Shown: positions 10,276 to 21,184 of the stretch, piece by piece
How positions within the stretch are numbered: position 1 is the stretch's first letter
Layout of the letters: every line of letters starts with the position of its first letter
Origin: Diplocarpon mali
Lineage: Eukaryota; Ascomycota; Leotiomycetes; Helotiales; Drepanopezizaceae
Length of the DNA: 25,566 nucleotides
Direction: 5' to 3'
Assembly: GCA_024741835.1 (NCBI GenBank)
Contig: JAENRP010000484.1
Coordinates: 1 to 25,566, forward strand
Notes under the pieces: model-generated
The model's input: only the letters and a program-made list of their open reading frames with translations
Told to the model about the DNA's origin: nothing
Database searches by the model: none
Position numbers and translations under genes: made by a program

Positions 10276-12219
10276 CGAGTCCCTTTAAGGCGATATATTA
10301 ATAGATAATTAACTTTATTCTCTACCTACTTATTAATATCTATTTTATCTTCTTTAATTAAATTAAAGGGATAGGGATAAGTTCTTTTTAAAAGGTTATT
10401 TGCAATAGTATTTTTCATTTTTAGAATATATTTGACTTTAAAGTCTATTAATCTTATTTAAGTAATCCATTTTATTAATAAAGCTTTTAATAGATCGCTT
10501 ATAGCTTTATTCAATTGTTTTATTAGCACTTTAACATTAGTTTCAAGGATGAAGTAAGTGCTATAAAGGTCGCTTCTTATCTTTTTCATTACTTTTAATA
10601 TGCCTTTGCATTCCTATTTAATAGCGTTATACTTTATCTCTATTAGATTCTAAAGACTACTTTTAAAGTAAGCTAAATATCTTTTCTATTAGCTATTAGC
10701 TTATTAAAGGATAGTATCCTATTTAATTAAGCTTGCGTCAACTATTAGTATAATTGGCCTAGCGTTAGCTCTATAGTCTATTTTAATCAGATATAGCACT
10801 TTAAGTAATACTTGCTTTAGTTGTTTTATAGCCTTTATTTAAAGTTCCTTCTATTAAAACTCAGCCCCTTTTTAAAATAAGGCGTAAATAGGTGCTGCCT
10901 TTTTAGCGAAATCCTTAATCTAAATGCAATAGTATACTATAATACTAATAAACGCGCGAGCTTCTGCTATATTATTATACCTCTTCTATTTATCGATTTT
11001 AAGTACTTTAGCCCTTTAAGGACTTCGGCCATTAGAATCAGTAATAAAACTAATAATTTCTATTAATAGAAGATAGTATTATAACTTTGGACTAACTATT
11101 GCTCTTACCCTTTTAAATTATATAAGCATTTAGTCTAAGTTCTAAATATATTCTATTATAAATCATTATATACTAAGGAGAACTTCTTTATAGTTATAGA
11201 ATGATCTTAATCCTTTTACTTTTATATTATCTATATAAGAGAGCGTAATATTAAGTATATAATCTACTAGTATTTTATAGATTACTTAAATAAATTAAGC
11301 AATCGAATTTATAGCTTCTTAAGGTAATTTTATTATCTAAAGTAGCTTAAAAGGGGTTTGAATTACTATTATATCTTTCGATTTAATATTAAGAATGAAT
11401 TAGTTATATTTAAAGAAGAAGTTAATAAGAGAGCTATAGGTTAATCCTACGAATTCATTTAAGAACTTATCTATATTTAAAGGAATGTTAGCATCTTTAA
11501 TTATTACTTAGTTTATTTCTACTACTGTTATTATTAATTTATAAGTTCCCTTTTCTTTTTTAGCAATTAAGAATTATTTATTCTTATAAGGGCTATTATA
11601 GAACTTAAGAATACCTTGCTTTAGCCTATCCTTTAATATTTCGATTCCCTTTTCTTAAAGAGCTTTAAGAACCTTAAATGTTTTCTCTTACTAGGCTTTA
11701 TAAGGTATTATCTTAATTTTAATATAAGGCGTAACCTCTTTTTAAATCTAGCCAAGTTCTATTTAATCAAAAGCTAAGGCGTCCTTTCGATTTATTAAGG
11801 TTTTATAAAGTAGTTCGCGTTTTTACTTTATTAAATTATCTCTAATTTTCAATATATTAAAACGTTCTTTTATTAGCCGATATCTAATAGGTTTATTAGA
11901 AAATCTGCTTATAATAAACTTATCGAATTTACCACTTAGCTTTAGAAGTTAAAGCTTCTTATCTTATTCAAACTAATCATCTAATCCCTTAGGCTTTAAG
12001 CTATTAGAGATTCCCTAATCTACTAGTTATACTTTCTTAGTCTTACTTTTATATATAGTTCGAATATTAGCTAATACTATACTTTTCTACTTCTTTCCTT
12101 TTTTATTAAATCTTATAAAACGGTCTGAATTTTTCTTTTTAAAAACAAATAAAAGATTTTCTGAATCGTTAATTTAAAGTATATAAATAGAAATGTTATT
12201 AGTAATTTTATTATTTTTC

Positions 12220-12242
12220 ACTCGCAGGTCCGGCCTATAAGT
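12220..12242. repeat. Least decayed palindromic motif copy, in the protease-RT linker of Gypsy-A
   Basis: Left arm ACTCGCAGGTC and right arm GGCCTATAAGT around a central C. Read on opposite strands, the arms agree at 7 of 11 positions, and all four mismatches are C/T or G/A differences, as RIP would make. In the pol frame it reads T-Y-R-P-D-L-R-V. Confidence 0.85.
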
Positions 12243-12381
12243 GGTTTTTAGGTTTTTTAAAATAATTAATAAATTATTGAAATTTGTAAAATAAACCCTC
12301 TTCTCTACCTTATTTTTCTTTTTCCTTAATTATTAATCCGATAAAACGCTAAGTATACCCTTTTTCAAAATTCCAGATTTA

Positions 12382-12404
12382 ACTCCTAAACCGGGACTAT
12401 AAGT
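12382..12404. repeat. Palindromic motif copy in the protease-RT linker of Gypsy-A
   Basis: Left arm ACTCCTAAACC, right end GGGACTATAAGT. It lies 162 bp (54 codons) from the copy at 12220 and in the same frame, reading T-Y-S-P-G-L-G-V. The flanks extend the symmetry: TTA on the left pairs with TAA on the right. Confidence 0.82.
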
Positions 12405-14296
12405 TAAATCTCTATTATTCAAAATTGGTAAACTCACCTTCCTTTTACTATAACTCCTTATTAAGTGCCTTCCTTTACTAGTATCAAGCCTAACCCTTAT
12501 ATTAGTTAATTGTTTTTTAAAACCTTATTCTAAAATTCGGTTATATTTCTTATAATAACTATCTATCCTTTTAAAGATCGATCTATATTCTAAAGACTAG
12601 CTTTTACAAGACTATCTTTAAGATAATTAAATATTAGCTAAGATTCTAAAATAAAGGGTATTCTTAAAAGAATATTATTTAAAGAATTCTCTATTATTAG
12701 AAAGTCAGTATAATTAATAATCCCTCTAACTCTAACCTTTACGTTTTTTACCTATCTATTAAAATTGTATTTTAATCTAAAGATAGTTGAATATATAAGA
12801 AGTCGATCGCTAACGATTATCAATTAAGCTATTTCTACTACTTTTTAATTATTATATTAACTTTTGAATTATAATCGATCAAAGCCTTTATTTTAACTAA
12901 TTCTTCTATTAAATAAATAATAATAGGGCTTTTTATCGCAATTGCTAAACAATTTCAATTAATATTCTAAGATATTAAAGCTATTACTATAATATTATAA
13001 TACCTTTAGGTTCCTTTATCTTTTATAATCTAAAGACATTTGATTAAGGCTAAGTGCTTCTTAGAATTCTTTTATATTATAATTTCCATTTCCTTATTAT
13101 TATTCAAATCTTTAAAGGCAATTAGGATATGCTTTTTTAATACTTTATTAAAGCGTTTAATTAAACCAAATAGGTCTTTAAATATAAGGTTAATTTGCTA
13201 AATTATAATATTCTCTATAGCTTTCTTTATTATAATTAAACTAGCGTATTTATTAACGAATTTTTCCTATTTTAATATCTATCTCTTTCGCTTAAGATTA
13301 AGGGTTTATGTAATAACTTTAACTTCTTAATCTTTAAGCTTAAAGCTATCTTTATCTATTATATCTCTAATCAATTTATCTGCTATATCGGCTTTATCCT
13401 TATCTATTGCAGTTCTAGACTATTAAGTATCTTTTAGCGTTTGGACTCTATATTAAGATTCTTAAGTTATATGCGCTGATTTCTGGACTTTAGCTAGTTT
13501 TATTAATATTAGTAAAGTAGAAGATTTAAAAGGATACTAAGAATTCTAAGGGTTCTTAGATATAGAAGTAGTATTAATATTAATTGAAATATTATTATTA
13601 ACCTATCTTAAGATAAAGATGCCTTTAACTTCTATAGCTATTTGATTAGAAGCTAAGTCCTTAAGAACTCCTTTAAGTAGATTGCTAATTGGACTTATAT
13701 ATACGTAAGTTGGAATTTTAGCATTTATATTTATAATATGCTATTATTCGACTAAATTCTTATCCTATTTTATATTATATATTATTATTTGAATAGTTTA
13801 TAACTATAAGCGATTCTAGTGCTTTTTAATAAGAATAGCTTTTAGCCTAGGGTCTTTAATGTAAAGCATCCTATACTTATTAATATATATAACTCTTATA
13901 TTAATAAAATGTTAGAAAAGAGGACATTTATTATAATACTTATATAAAAGGCAATTAGGTTCCTTATTATTGCAAAAGTTGTAAGTTAGTCTTCTTCTAT
14001 TGCTATTTCCTTAGTACCCTATAGCATTAATATTAGCAAAGTGCTAGTTAGGATTAATTTCTCCTTCTTTAATTAATTATTATATTCTTATATTAGCTAA
14101 TTATTCTGAATAATAAAAAGGAGGAGTCTGGTAATAGAAACTATTAGGTTAGCTTATAGTAGCTGAGTTTTGCCTATTATTAAACTAGGGAATATACTAT
14201 TTTTCTTATAAAAGATTATTAATCTTAATTTTTAAGCTTTAGATTTGAAGTTTTGCAAATTAGGTCTTAAGTTCCTTAATTCTAGGGTTAGATCTT

Positions 14297-14319
14297 ACTC
14301 TTAGGTTAGGACTATAAGT
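14297..14319. repeat. Palindromic motif copy in Gypsy-A gag
   Basis: Left arm ACTCTTAGGTT, right end GGACTATAAGT. It is in the gag frame as T-Y-S-P-N-L-R-V, immediately before the coiled-coil-like stretch. Confidence 0.8.
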
Positions 14320-15305
14320 GAAAGGTATAATTATTAGGTTCTTCTTTACCTCCTTTATAACTTCCAAAGCCTTTAAGTATTCTTTGACTAGGCTCTTAAG
14401 GTCTTTAGTATAAAAGGGAATAAGGGCTTTTTCCTATTTTATAGTATTAATAGTTCTCTTACTAAGATCTGATTTTAAAGCAAAGGCTAAGAATTCCTTA
14501 AATAAGGCAAAGGTTATAAGGTTTTACTTATCGATCCTAAAATGCTTAATAATCTTATTTCAAAGGCTAATAGGTAATTTAAGTAAGAAAAGGCAGCCTC
14601 TTTCAACTTTATTAAGTATTTTCTAGCTGATTAAGGTATTTAATATATAAGTAAAAGTCCGATAATAGTTCTTAAGTTCCTTAAGAGTTTAAATAATTAA
14701 AACAAATTCCTTTAAGAAAGCTAGAATATCGCAAATCTACTATTTATCAAATTTATAGAATTTAGACTTAAGAGCTTTAATAAGGAGTTCTTATAAACTA
14801 TGCGTTTTCCATTTAAGGAGGGATTTAATAATATCTTTACTTATATAGTTATAATAGCAAGGGAGCTAAGAAATTATATCTGCTTATAGAATATTAAAAT
14901 CGTAATAAGTTTCCTTATATTACTTAAGGAAATTAATAATATTAGCTCTTATAAAGTAAAGAGTATTAAAGGAATTAAAGAGGGGAAAGTGGCTAATAAT
15001 AGCCTTAAATACAGCTATTATCGTTTTATACTAACTATCTAGTTTAATAGAATCTATAAAAGGCAAAGGGAAAGCTTTAATATTATAAGAGTGATTACTA
15101 AAAGGAGTACTTCGAAATTCAAAAGGGCTTAAAGAATACTTAGAATCCGAGTCAATCTTAAAGTAACTAAGACAAGTTTGAAAAGATTTAAATAAAGGGT
15201 TAATAAAAAGTTTAAAATTACTATTATTTTTAATATTTTCTAATATTAATATTAAAAAAGTAGATAATAGTCTTAAGTTATTTAAGGATATCTTTTTATC
15301 CTTCT

Positions 15306-15328
15306 ACTTATAGGCTAAGCTTAAGAGT
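15306..15328. repeat. Palindromic motif copy near the start of Gypsy-A gag
   Basis: Left arm ACTTATAGGCT, right end GCTTAAGAGT. The gag frame reads it in the second phase (L-L-S-L-A-Y-K). This is the last copy seen in the window. Confidence 0.75.
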
Positions 15329-15408
15329 AGAATTTCGGATTCTATTAAAAGTTTAATCCGAGTTTACTAAGAGATTTTAAATAGGTATTAAATAGCTAAT
15401 AAAAGCAT

Positions 15409-16049
15409 TATAACTAATTATAATAAGATAAGGTTTACTTAATTAAGGACTAATTTCTAAGATAAGGTTTATATATAAGATTCTTCTTAGCTTTTAAGCT
15501 AATTCCTATTAGTCCTTAGAATAAAGGGATCTTTAGAGATAATTCTAAGGCAAATTTTAAAGTTCTATCGAACTAAGGCAGCTAAATTATTAGATTCAGA
15601 TTCTTAAAGATTCTAAGGAAGCACTTCTAATTGGAGTTTGCGCTTAGTATTACTTAAGTACTTAAAACTACTGCTATTTAAGATTACTATTATAGGGTTT
15701 GCTAAACTTTTCATATTAAGAAGCCGAAAGTTCCGAAAATCTTAAAGTTAAGGAAGAAAATAGGGGTTTTCGAAGTAAAGCTAAAAAGGGAAAATCTAAG
15801 GTTATTAATAATTACTAAACGAAAATCAATAGTTTTAAGTAATTAAGCGATTAAAGATAAGGTTTTTAAAGTTAATTAAAATGCTATAAGTATTTTAAAG
15901 ATATATTTTTTAAAAGGCCAGTCTTTTATTTATAAACTAAAAGATTGATAAAGTTATATAAGAATGGAAATCTTAAGAAATCGTTCCCTATATAGGTTAC
16001 TAATATAAAACTGAAGGAGATAATATAAGAATAGGCCTAAGGGAAGACT
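15409..16049. other. Junction between Gypsy-A 5' end and Gypsy-B 3' end, no gene recognised
   Basis: AT-rich DNA that should contain the 5' LTR or leader of Gypsy-A and the 3' LTR of Gypsy-B. I compared it by eye with 20930-21180 and 4090-5010 and found no convincing partner, so no LTR is called. Confidence 0.4.
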
Positions 16050-19000
16050 TAAAAATAAGAGGAGGAAGTACTATAAGCGGGCTCTCTTAGATAAGATATT
16101 AGGAATAAGTCCTAAGTATAGAGTATATTTAATACTTATAGCAATATGCGCTATCTCTATATACAAAAGATAGCCCTTTTATCCTCCTACTATCCTACGC
16201 CGATTATATGATATATATTACAAGACCTATCCATCTCAGGTCTCCACATTATTTATAATCTCCGTTTGGCTATTAGTCTCCTTATAATATACTATAGAGA
16301 GTTTAATCTTAATACTAATAATATAGTAGAACTCTCTTTAAAATAAGGAAACGAATTAAGGGCCTTGGTCTGAGATAATTATCTTTAGGGTATGGCCGAA
16401 TCGATATATCTATTAAATGAATAATTAGGCAGTTCCTTAAGCGTTAATATCTTTTTAATAAAGGATTGTAATAGCGCTCTTATTAAGTCGGTTTATAAAA
16501 ACCAGGATTTGATTAAAACTGTGCTTATTAAAAGGGAAATCCTTAAAATCTATATATAAGTGCTATATAAGATAGTTAGGAATAGGAAGGGGCTATAAAA
16601 GGCCTTATTATTTAATTGTCTTTAAATGCAAGAATTAATAAGGTTAGCAGTTTATAATAAATCTTTTATAGTCCGAACTTATCCCGACCTAATAGTACTT
16701 AAGAGTAAGTAGCTAATAGGTCTTTAAGCTACTAGGGTATACGCTTAAAGGTTAGTTATAAGCTTCCTAAATTAGATAAGTATATAAGGGGGTATTATAA
16801 TATATATATAAATGCTCCTTAAAGTAAAGCAATCTATCTTTTAAAGAATAGTTTTTAAAAAGGTTGGCGCAAATCTCTTAAAAGGATTCGCGATTATCTT
16901 AATAAAGCTTTTTAATTAAATCAAAGGAATCCTTAAATCGATTTAAAGTCGAATTAGGAGTATTAGTTAATATTAAGGTAAGGGTGCCTTTAGTAGAGTT
17001 AGCGAGAAATTTATCAGCTAGTTTAATATTAATTTAAGGGTCTAATTAGGTATAGGAAATTAAAACTTAAGATCGGCTATCTAGCTTCGCTTATTTATAA
17101 ACTAGTATATCCTGCTCTTAGCGGCTAAGAATATCAGCCTTTTAATTATCTTTATTAAGAGTATATATAATTCGAAAATTGAAGTTAGATAAAAATTCCA
17201 TTTATTAGTACTATTTTACAATTAGAACCTTAGTAGTTATAAAGTACTTAAGGGAGCGGTAATTTAAGTAAATATCAACTTGCTCTTTAAGTGATATAAG
17301 CTTAGGTCTCTATTTATAGTAGGATTCTATAATAGTAAAGAGTTCCTTATTATATATTTCCTAATTAGGTTTATAGCTAAAGAGTACGTGCGAATAGAAG
17401 CCAATTAGGTACTATTGCTTATTAGAGTATTACTAAGAAAGTACTCTAGCGATAATGCTATTAGAAGTATCAGTTTCCAGCTTTATAAGTAAGTTAGGGT
17501 TAAAATGGTAAATCTGCTAAATCGAGAGTAACTACTTATAAAGCTCTTTAAAAGCGATTCGGCACTCTTCTATCTAATCCTAAAGTACTATTAATTAAGT
17601 CAAAATAGAAAGGGGTTTAGCAATTAGCCTAAAGTTGCAAATAAATTATTAATAGAACTTATAAAATCCTAAGTAAGACTTTACTTTAATAACAGTTTTT
17701 AAGTACTTTTAATTATATAATAGTTCGACCTTTTTAAAGTCCAGTTCGATCTTAGTTATTATTAAAATATATCTAAGATATTAAGTTTAAGTAATATAAA
17801 ACTCGCACTTCTTAATATCTACTTAAAGGCCAGCCTTTAAGAGTCGTTTCAATACCTTTTCAATATAATCCTAGTGCTCTTTAATATTCTTAAAGTAAAT
17901 TAAAATATCATTTAAATACGCTAAAGAAAAATCATTTAAGTAATTTAAAAGAATATTATTTATATACTGCTAGTAAGTACTAAGTCTATTATAAAGGCTA
18001 AATAAGAGAACTTTGCATTTATAGGATTCGTACCTTATTCGAAAGGTAGTATATTCCTCTAATTCAAGGTCTATTTATATTCGATTAAAAGCGGCCCGAA
18101 TATCTAATTTTATAAAAATCTTAGCTTTAGATACTTATCCTAAAAGCTCGTTTATCCTTAGAATTAGGTAAGCGTCCTTTTAAGTTAGTGCATTTAGCTT
18201 TTAGTAATTTATATAAAATTAGAGGCTACTATTAACCTTCTTTATAAATAGTACTAGTAAAGTAAAGGGGCTAGTACTTATCTTAATAAAGCCTTTATTT
18301 AAATTCTTAAATAAGTATTCTTTTATAACCTTAAGCTCCTTAGTAGATTAATAGTAAAAGGGCGAATAGGCATTAAGCAAGGGCCCTTTTAGCTATATCT
18401 TATAATTATAGTACTAATAGGGAAGGAGGGTATCTACATCCCTTTTTAAAAAGGCTTATCTTAAAGATTAGTACTATTTCGGAAGTCGATTGTTAATTAG
18501 CTTTTTAATATTAAGATTCTTAGACTTATATCTTTCCTTTAAAATCCTATCTACTTTATAAATATTAATTTAAAAGAACTCAATTTCCTTATACTTTATA
18601 TTATAATAAAAGGCATTAATACTAATTTTGCAAATAGGAACCGCAGCTTTAAGGCATTTGCAAATAGGGTTAGAATATAGTCAATTCATATTAGACTATT
18701 TTCCTAGATCTAGCTTAGTTATAAGCAAGGGCGCTGGCTTAGTAATAGCAATAGGGATCTTGCGCTTAATTAAAACTATTAAATTAATATAAGACTATCT
18801 TCTATTAATCTATTAAGCTTTGTTTATAACTATTTCCTATTCTTTATAATTAATATTAGCTTAATAATTAGATTAGATCTAAAGTCTTTTAAAAGGAGGA
18901 AGATAAATAACGATTTCCTTTATAAATTAGAAAGATAAGGGATAATATAAAGGCTATATAAATCGGTTTTCCTTTAAATTAAGTTTAAGTCGGAATTAGC

Positions 19001-19380
19001 GTATCTATTTAATTTTAATAATAGTATTACGCTAGCTAAGGTCGAGAATAACCTAAAGGCAATTATAAATACGCCTTTTATTAATTATTAAATAAAAGCA
19101 TATATAGTATATAACTTATATGCAAATGGTATTTTAAAATCTATAGATAGGAATAAGGGCTAAAAGAGGAAGAATTTTAAAGCTAATCGCTTTTAAAAGA
19201 TATATAGAAAAGGAACGATTTAAAAATAGGTAATTAAGGGCTTTAGTATCTATTAAAGCTAATAATAATACTTTAAGTCTATTTATATTAATAATATAAA
19301 AGGTTAGGAATTGCTTCCCTTTTATTAAAGAGTTAAGATCTAGCTTTAATAAGTTGCACTTTTATAAGCTTAAGTAAGAG
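16050..19380 (-). pseudogene. Gypsy-B protease-pol remnant (RT, RNase H, integrase)
   Basis: A protease-like region is at about 19350-18920 (weak). RT is at about 18230-17690: KDAYLILRINELL, AKIFIKLDIRAAFNRI, EYTTFRIRYESYKCKVL and AYLNDILIYF at 17921-17895, where YLDDILIYS is expected (one catalytic D changed to N). RNase H is at about 17590-17020: KLETDTSNSIIARVLS, GFYSHVLFSYKPN-stop-EIYNKELFTIIESYY and ADILSR. Integrase is at about 16900-16200: IISDQGP-stop-FVSLF, and YYKETNSQTEIINNVE where HPQTDGQTERVNQ is typical. IEIAHIAISIKYTLYLGLIPN marks the C-terminal part near 16150. All changes seen fit C-to-T or G-to-A. Confidence 0.9.
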
Positions 19381-20710
19381 TCTTTTCCTAAGCCTCTTTA
19401 TTTTCTTAATCTTTCTTTATTTCGACCTTATTCTTAATTAAGTCTAGAGTTAGATTAGCTTCTTTTATATCTTTTAAAGTATTAATCTTATTTATAAAAG
19501 GGCACTTAATCTTATAGTAATCAGTTTTACTATAAGTCTAATAAGTAGCTTACTTAAGGGGTAAGGCAAAAGAACTAGCCTTAGCTAACGTATCTTAGCG
19601 AAAAGGGGTAGTAGGCTTTAAGGCTAATAGCTTAGAAACTTAAGTAGTACTTCTAGCGCTTAAACCGCAAGCGGTCTTATTAAAAAGCGAACCGGATATC
19701 TTTTAATATAATACTAAGGTCGCTTTACTTTTAGTTAAAGGGTTAAGAAGTTAATTACTTCGGCATTTAGCATTAAGGGCATTTAATTAGTTAATTATAA
19801 TAGTATAGTCCTTTCCTTAAGAGGCCTTTGCTAAAGCATATATAGCTTTAAGTTAAAGGGTAATCTTATTCTATATAAAGAAGAACTACTTAGATCTTAA
19901 GACCTCTTCTTAAATCGCAGCTAATTAGAATTAAGCTTAAAACTAAAGGAAAGTTTCTTTAGAATAACCGGCTTCTCTTATATAAAGGTAATAAAAAGTA
20001 GATTAGAATAGGTCTACTTTTTAGTTAATTAAAAAATAACTGCTTAGTAGTTCTACTATTTTTTAATAGTTTTAAAAGAGGTTAGTCTTTAAAAGGTACT
20101 AAGGTTTAAGGTATATTTAGGCTTATCTTATAGTAGATCTTTAAATAAGGGCTCGGCGAGCTTGCTTATTCAAATATAAGTTAGTATTAATTTATAATTG
20201 ATCTTAGATTAAAGTTAACTACTACTTATATATTAAGGAGGTCCTATTATTAAAAGGGATAATCTTTTTAATTAATTGAATTTTTATCCGTTTTATATTT
20301 ATATCAACTTCTAAAGAAGGCTAAGTCTTGCTTTATTAAAGGTAGGTAGATTCTCGCTTAATAGTTTAATATATGCATTAAGCTATCTTTTAGCTTTAAT
20401 AAGCTAAGGTCTTTAAGCTAAAGATAGTTTAAGCAATCCTATTAATCTCGCTTTATAATTATTAATTAGATTAATCTTAATATTATAAGGATTCCTTTAA
20501 ACCTAAGACTATTCCTTATAAGACATTTAGGTTCGAAAAGTCTTAGTTATCTTAATTAGCTTAGCTATAGTATTATCGCCCTTTACCTTTAATAGCAAAG
20601 GAAGGTCTAGCCCTAAGGGCTAAGGTAAGGGTACTTCTTATAGAAGCTGCTTCTTTAAATAAACTAGGTATATTTTATATTTGCTAACTTCTAGCTAATA
20701 GGGAATTCAT
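19380..20710 (-). pseudogene. Gypsy-B gag remnant with a destroyed CCHC zinc knuckle
   Basis: The frame runs from a possible ATG at 20710 (MNSLLARS) through SEINRIA-stop-TIFSLKTLAY, KTNLF-stop-NY-stop-KIVELLSSYFLIN and STFYYLYIREAGYSKETFL (capsid-like, about 20090-19930). At 19543-19502 the spacing CX2CX4HX4C is exact, but residues read Y, Y, Y and C: two cysteines (TGY to TAY) and the histidine (CAY to TAY) became tyrosine and only the last cysteine survives. In a living element this knuckle would bind RNA for packaging. The start is uncertain, because the same frame stays interpretable upstream to the gag-like ORF at 21185-22453. Confidence 0.75.
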
Positions 20711-21184
20711 TTTACCGATTTTAATTTTAATAGTAATTCGGTTAAAAAGGGGTTTTATAGAAAAAGGGTTCTAATAGCATAGTGCTCTCCTAACTTCTGC
20801 TTATAGCACTTTTATAAAAGGAGTAGTTAAGAAAATCCGATTAATAAAAGCATTCCTTAATTATACTAATTAATAAGCTATACTTAAGCTCTTAGTTTAT
20901 TTAAAAGATCTTTAAGATCCTAATTCTATCGAAAGTTGAAATAATCGCAAATCGATTTTCAAAAGGGGTAGGATATTATTAAAAGCCGTCCTTAGTAGAG
21001 AAGAACTTCTTTATTTAATATAATAATATAAAACCATTAAAGAGTAAGATCAAGTATAGTAGTAAGAAGTAGTATAAAAGGTATATTCTATAAGTCTAAT
21101 ATAAAAGAAACGAAGAAGTTAAAGAGCCCTTTTAAGGAGAGAGCCCTTCTTCCTTATATATATAGTAGCTAGAAGCTCTATTGC
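20711..21184. other. Segment between two gag remnants, status unclear
   Basis: In the gag frame it reads with roughly one stop per 9-10 codons and includes stretches such as AEVRRALCY and NRITIKIKIGK. This could be decayed coding sequence that links the two gags, or a leader/LTR of Gypsy-B. No repeat partner was found. Confidence 0.35.

Larger units (their letters stand above)
8780..12440 (-). pseudogene. Gypsy-A pol remnant (RT, RNase H, integrase)
   Basis: RT (about 11735-11000) reads ILKFYNSPYKNK-stop-FLIAKKEKG, IIKDANIPLNIDKFLNEF, LINFFFKYN, EAINSIA-stop-FI and SYIDNIKVKG at about 11220-11245, where family members have (F/Y)VDDIGVKGP. RNase H (about 10930-10370) reads LIVDASLIK, IKYNAIK-stop-ECKGI and KWIT-stop-IRLIDFKVKYI. 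After a linker, the integrase (about 10150-9400) shows KEDLLG-stop-LKGRPLRSANSKS, LTINRGFKNKRVVKAF and ANRIVKRGYYNIFNSLSKV. The second D of its catalytic triad has become N and the E has become K. The C-terminus reads NLILVYN, GYYSL-stop-ELNRIDIKRTFAAN (about 9190-8990) in a frame shifted by one base near 9280. This belongs to the fungal Gypsy group whose RT carries NSPW-NPWFLV and ATNSVAQF-type motifs. Confidence 0.88.
8780..15408 (-). mobile_element. Gypsy-A: RIP-degraded Ty3/Gypsy retrotransposon with gag, protease, RT, RNase H and integrase
   Basis: On the - strand the order is gag (from 15408), zinc-knuckle-like segment, retropepsin, RT, RNase H, integrase. Integrase after RNase H is the Gypsy order. 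Gag and protease share one frame. RT to the integrase core lies in a second frame, and the C-terminal part after about 9280 in a third. Six copies of the 23-bp palindrome lie inside it or at its ends. LTRs were not identified. Confidence 0.88.
12650..15408 (-). pseudogene. Gypsy-A gag-protease remnant
   Basis: One frame runs from a possible ATG at 15408 to about 12650. Gag reads SLSPFEFRSTPF and PFIDSIKLDS near the N-terminus, then YYDFNILxADIISxLPCYYN, LLKWKTHSLxELLIKALKSKF, LKELKNYYRTFTYILNTLIS, LPISLxNKIIKHFRIDKxN (about 14900-14520) and a coiled-coil-like IKELKTxFAKLQIxSLKIKINNLL (about 14295-14220). A cysteine-containing stretch at 13985-13926 (YNFCNNKEPNCLLYKYYNKCP) looks like a damaged zinc-binding segment. 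The retropepsin signature is ALIDYNSKVNII, with its aspartate codon at about 12874-12876; the residue after D-x has changed from G to N. Few stops remain compared with pol, so the fold is easy to trace. Confidence 0.8.
16050..20710 (-). mobile_element. Gypsy-B: RIP-degraded Ty3/Gypsy retrotransposon
   Basis: The order on the - strand is gag with a CCHC knuckle, protease, RT, RNase H and integrase, the Gypsy order. It has no copy of the 23-bp palindrome. Its RT is of the KDAYLILRINELL...IKLDIRAAFN type, distinct from that of Gypsy-A, so the two are different families lying head to tail. LTRs were not identified. Confidence 0.88.

Noticed and set aside
15410..16200. LTR pair for Gypsy-A or Gypsy-B
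   Set aside because: Visual comparison with 4090-5010, 7600-8780 and 20930-21180 gave no match longer than chance AT-rich similarity.
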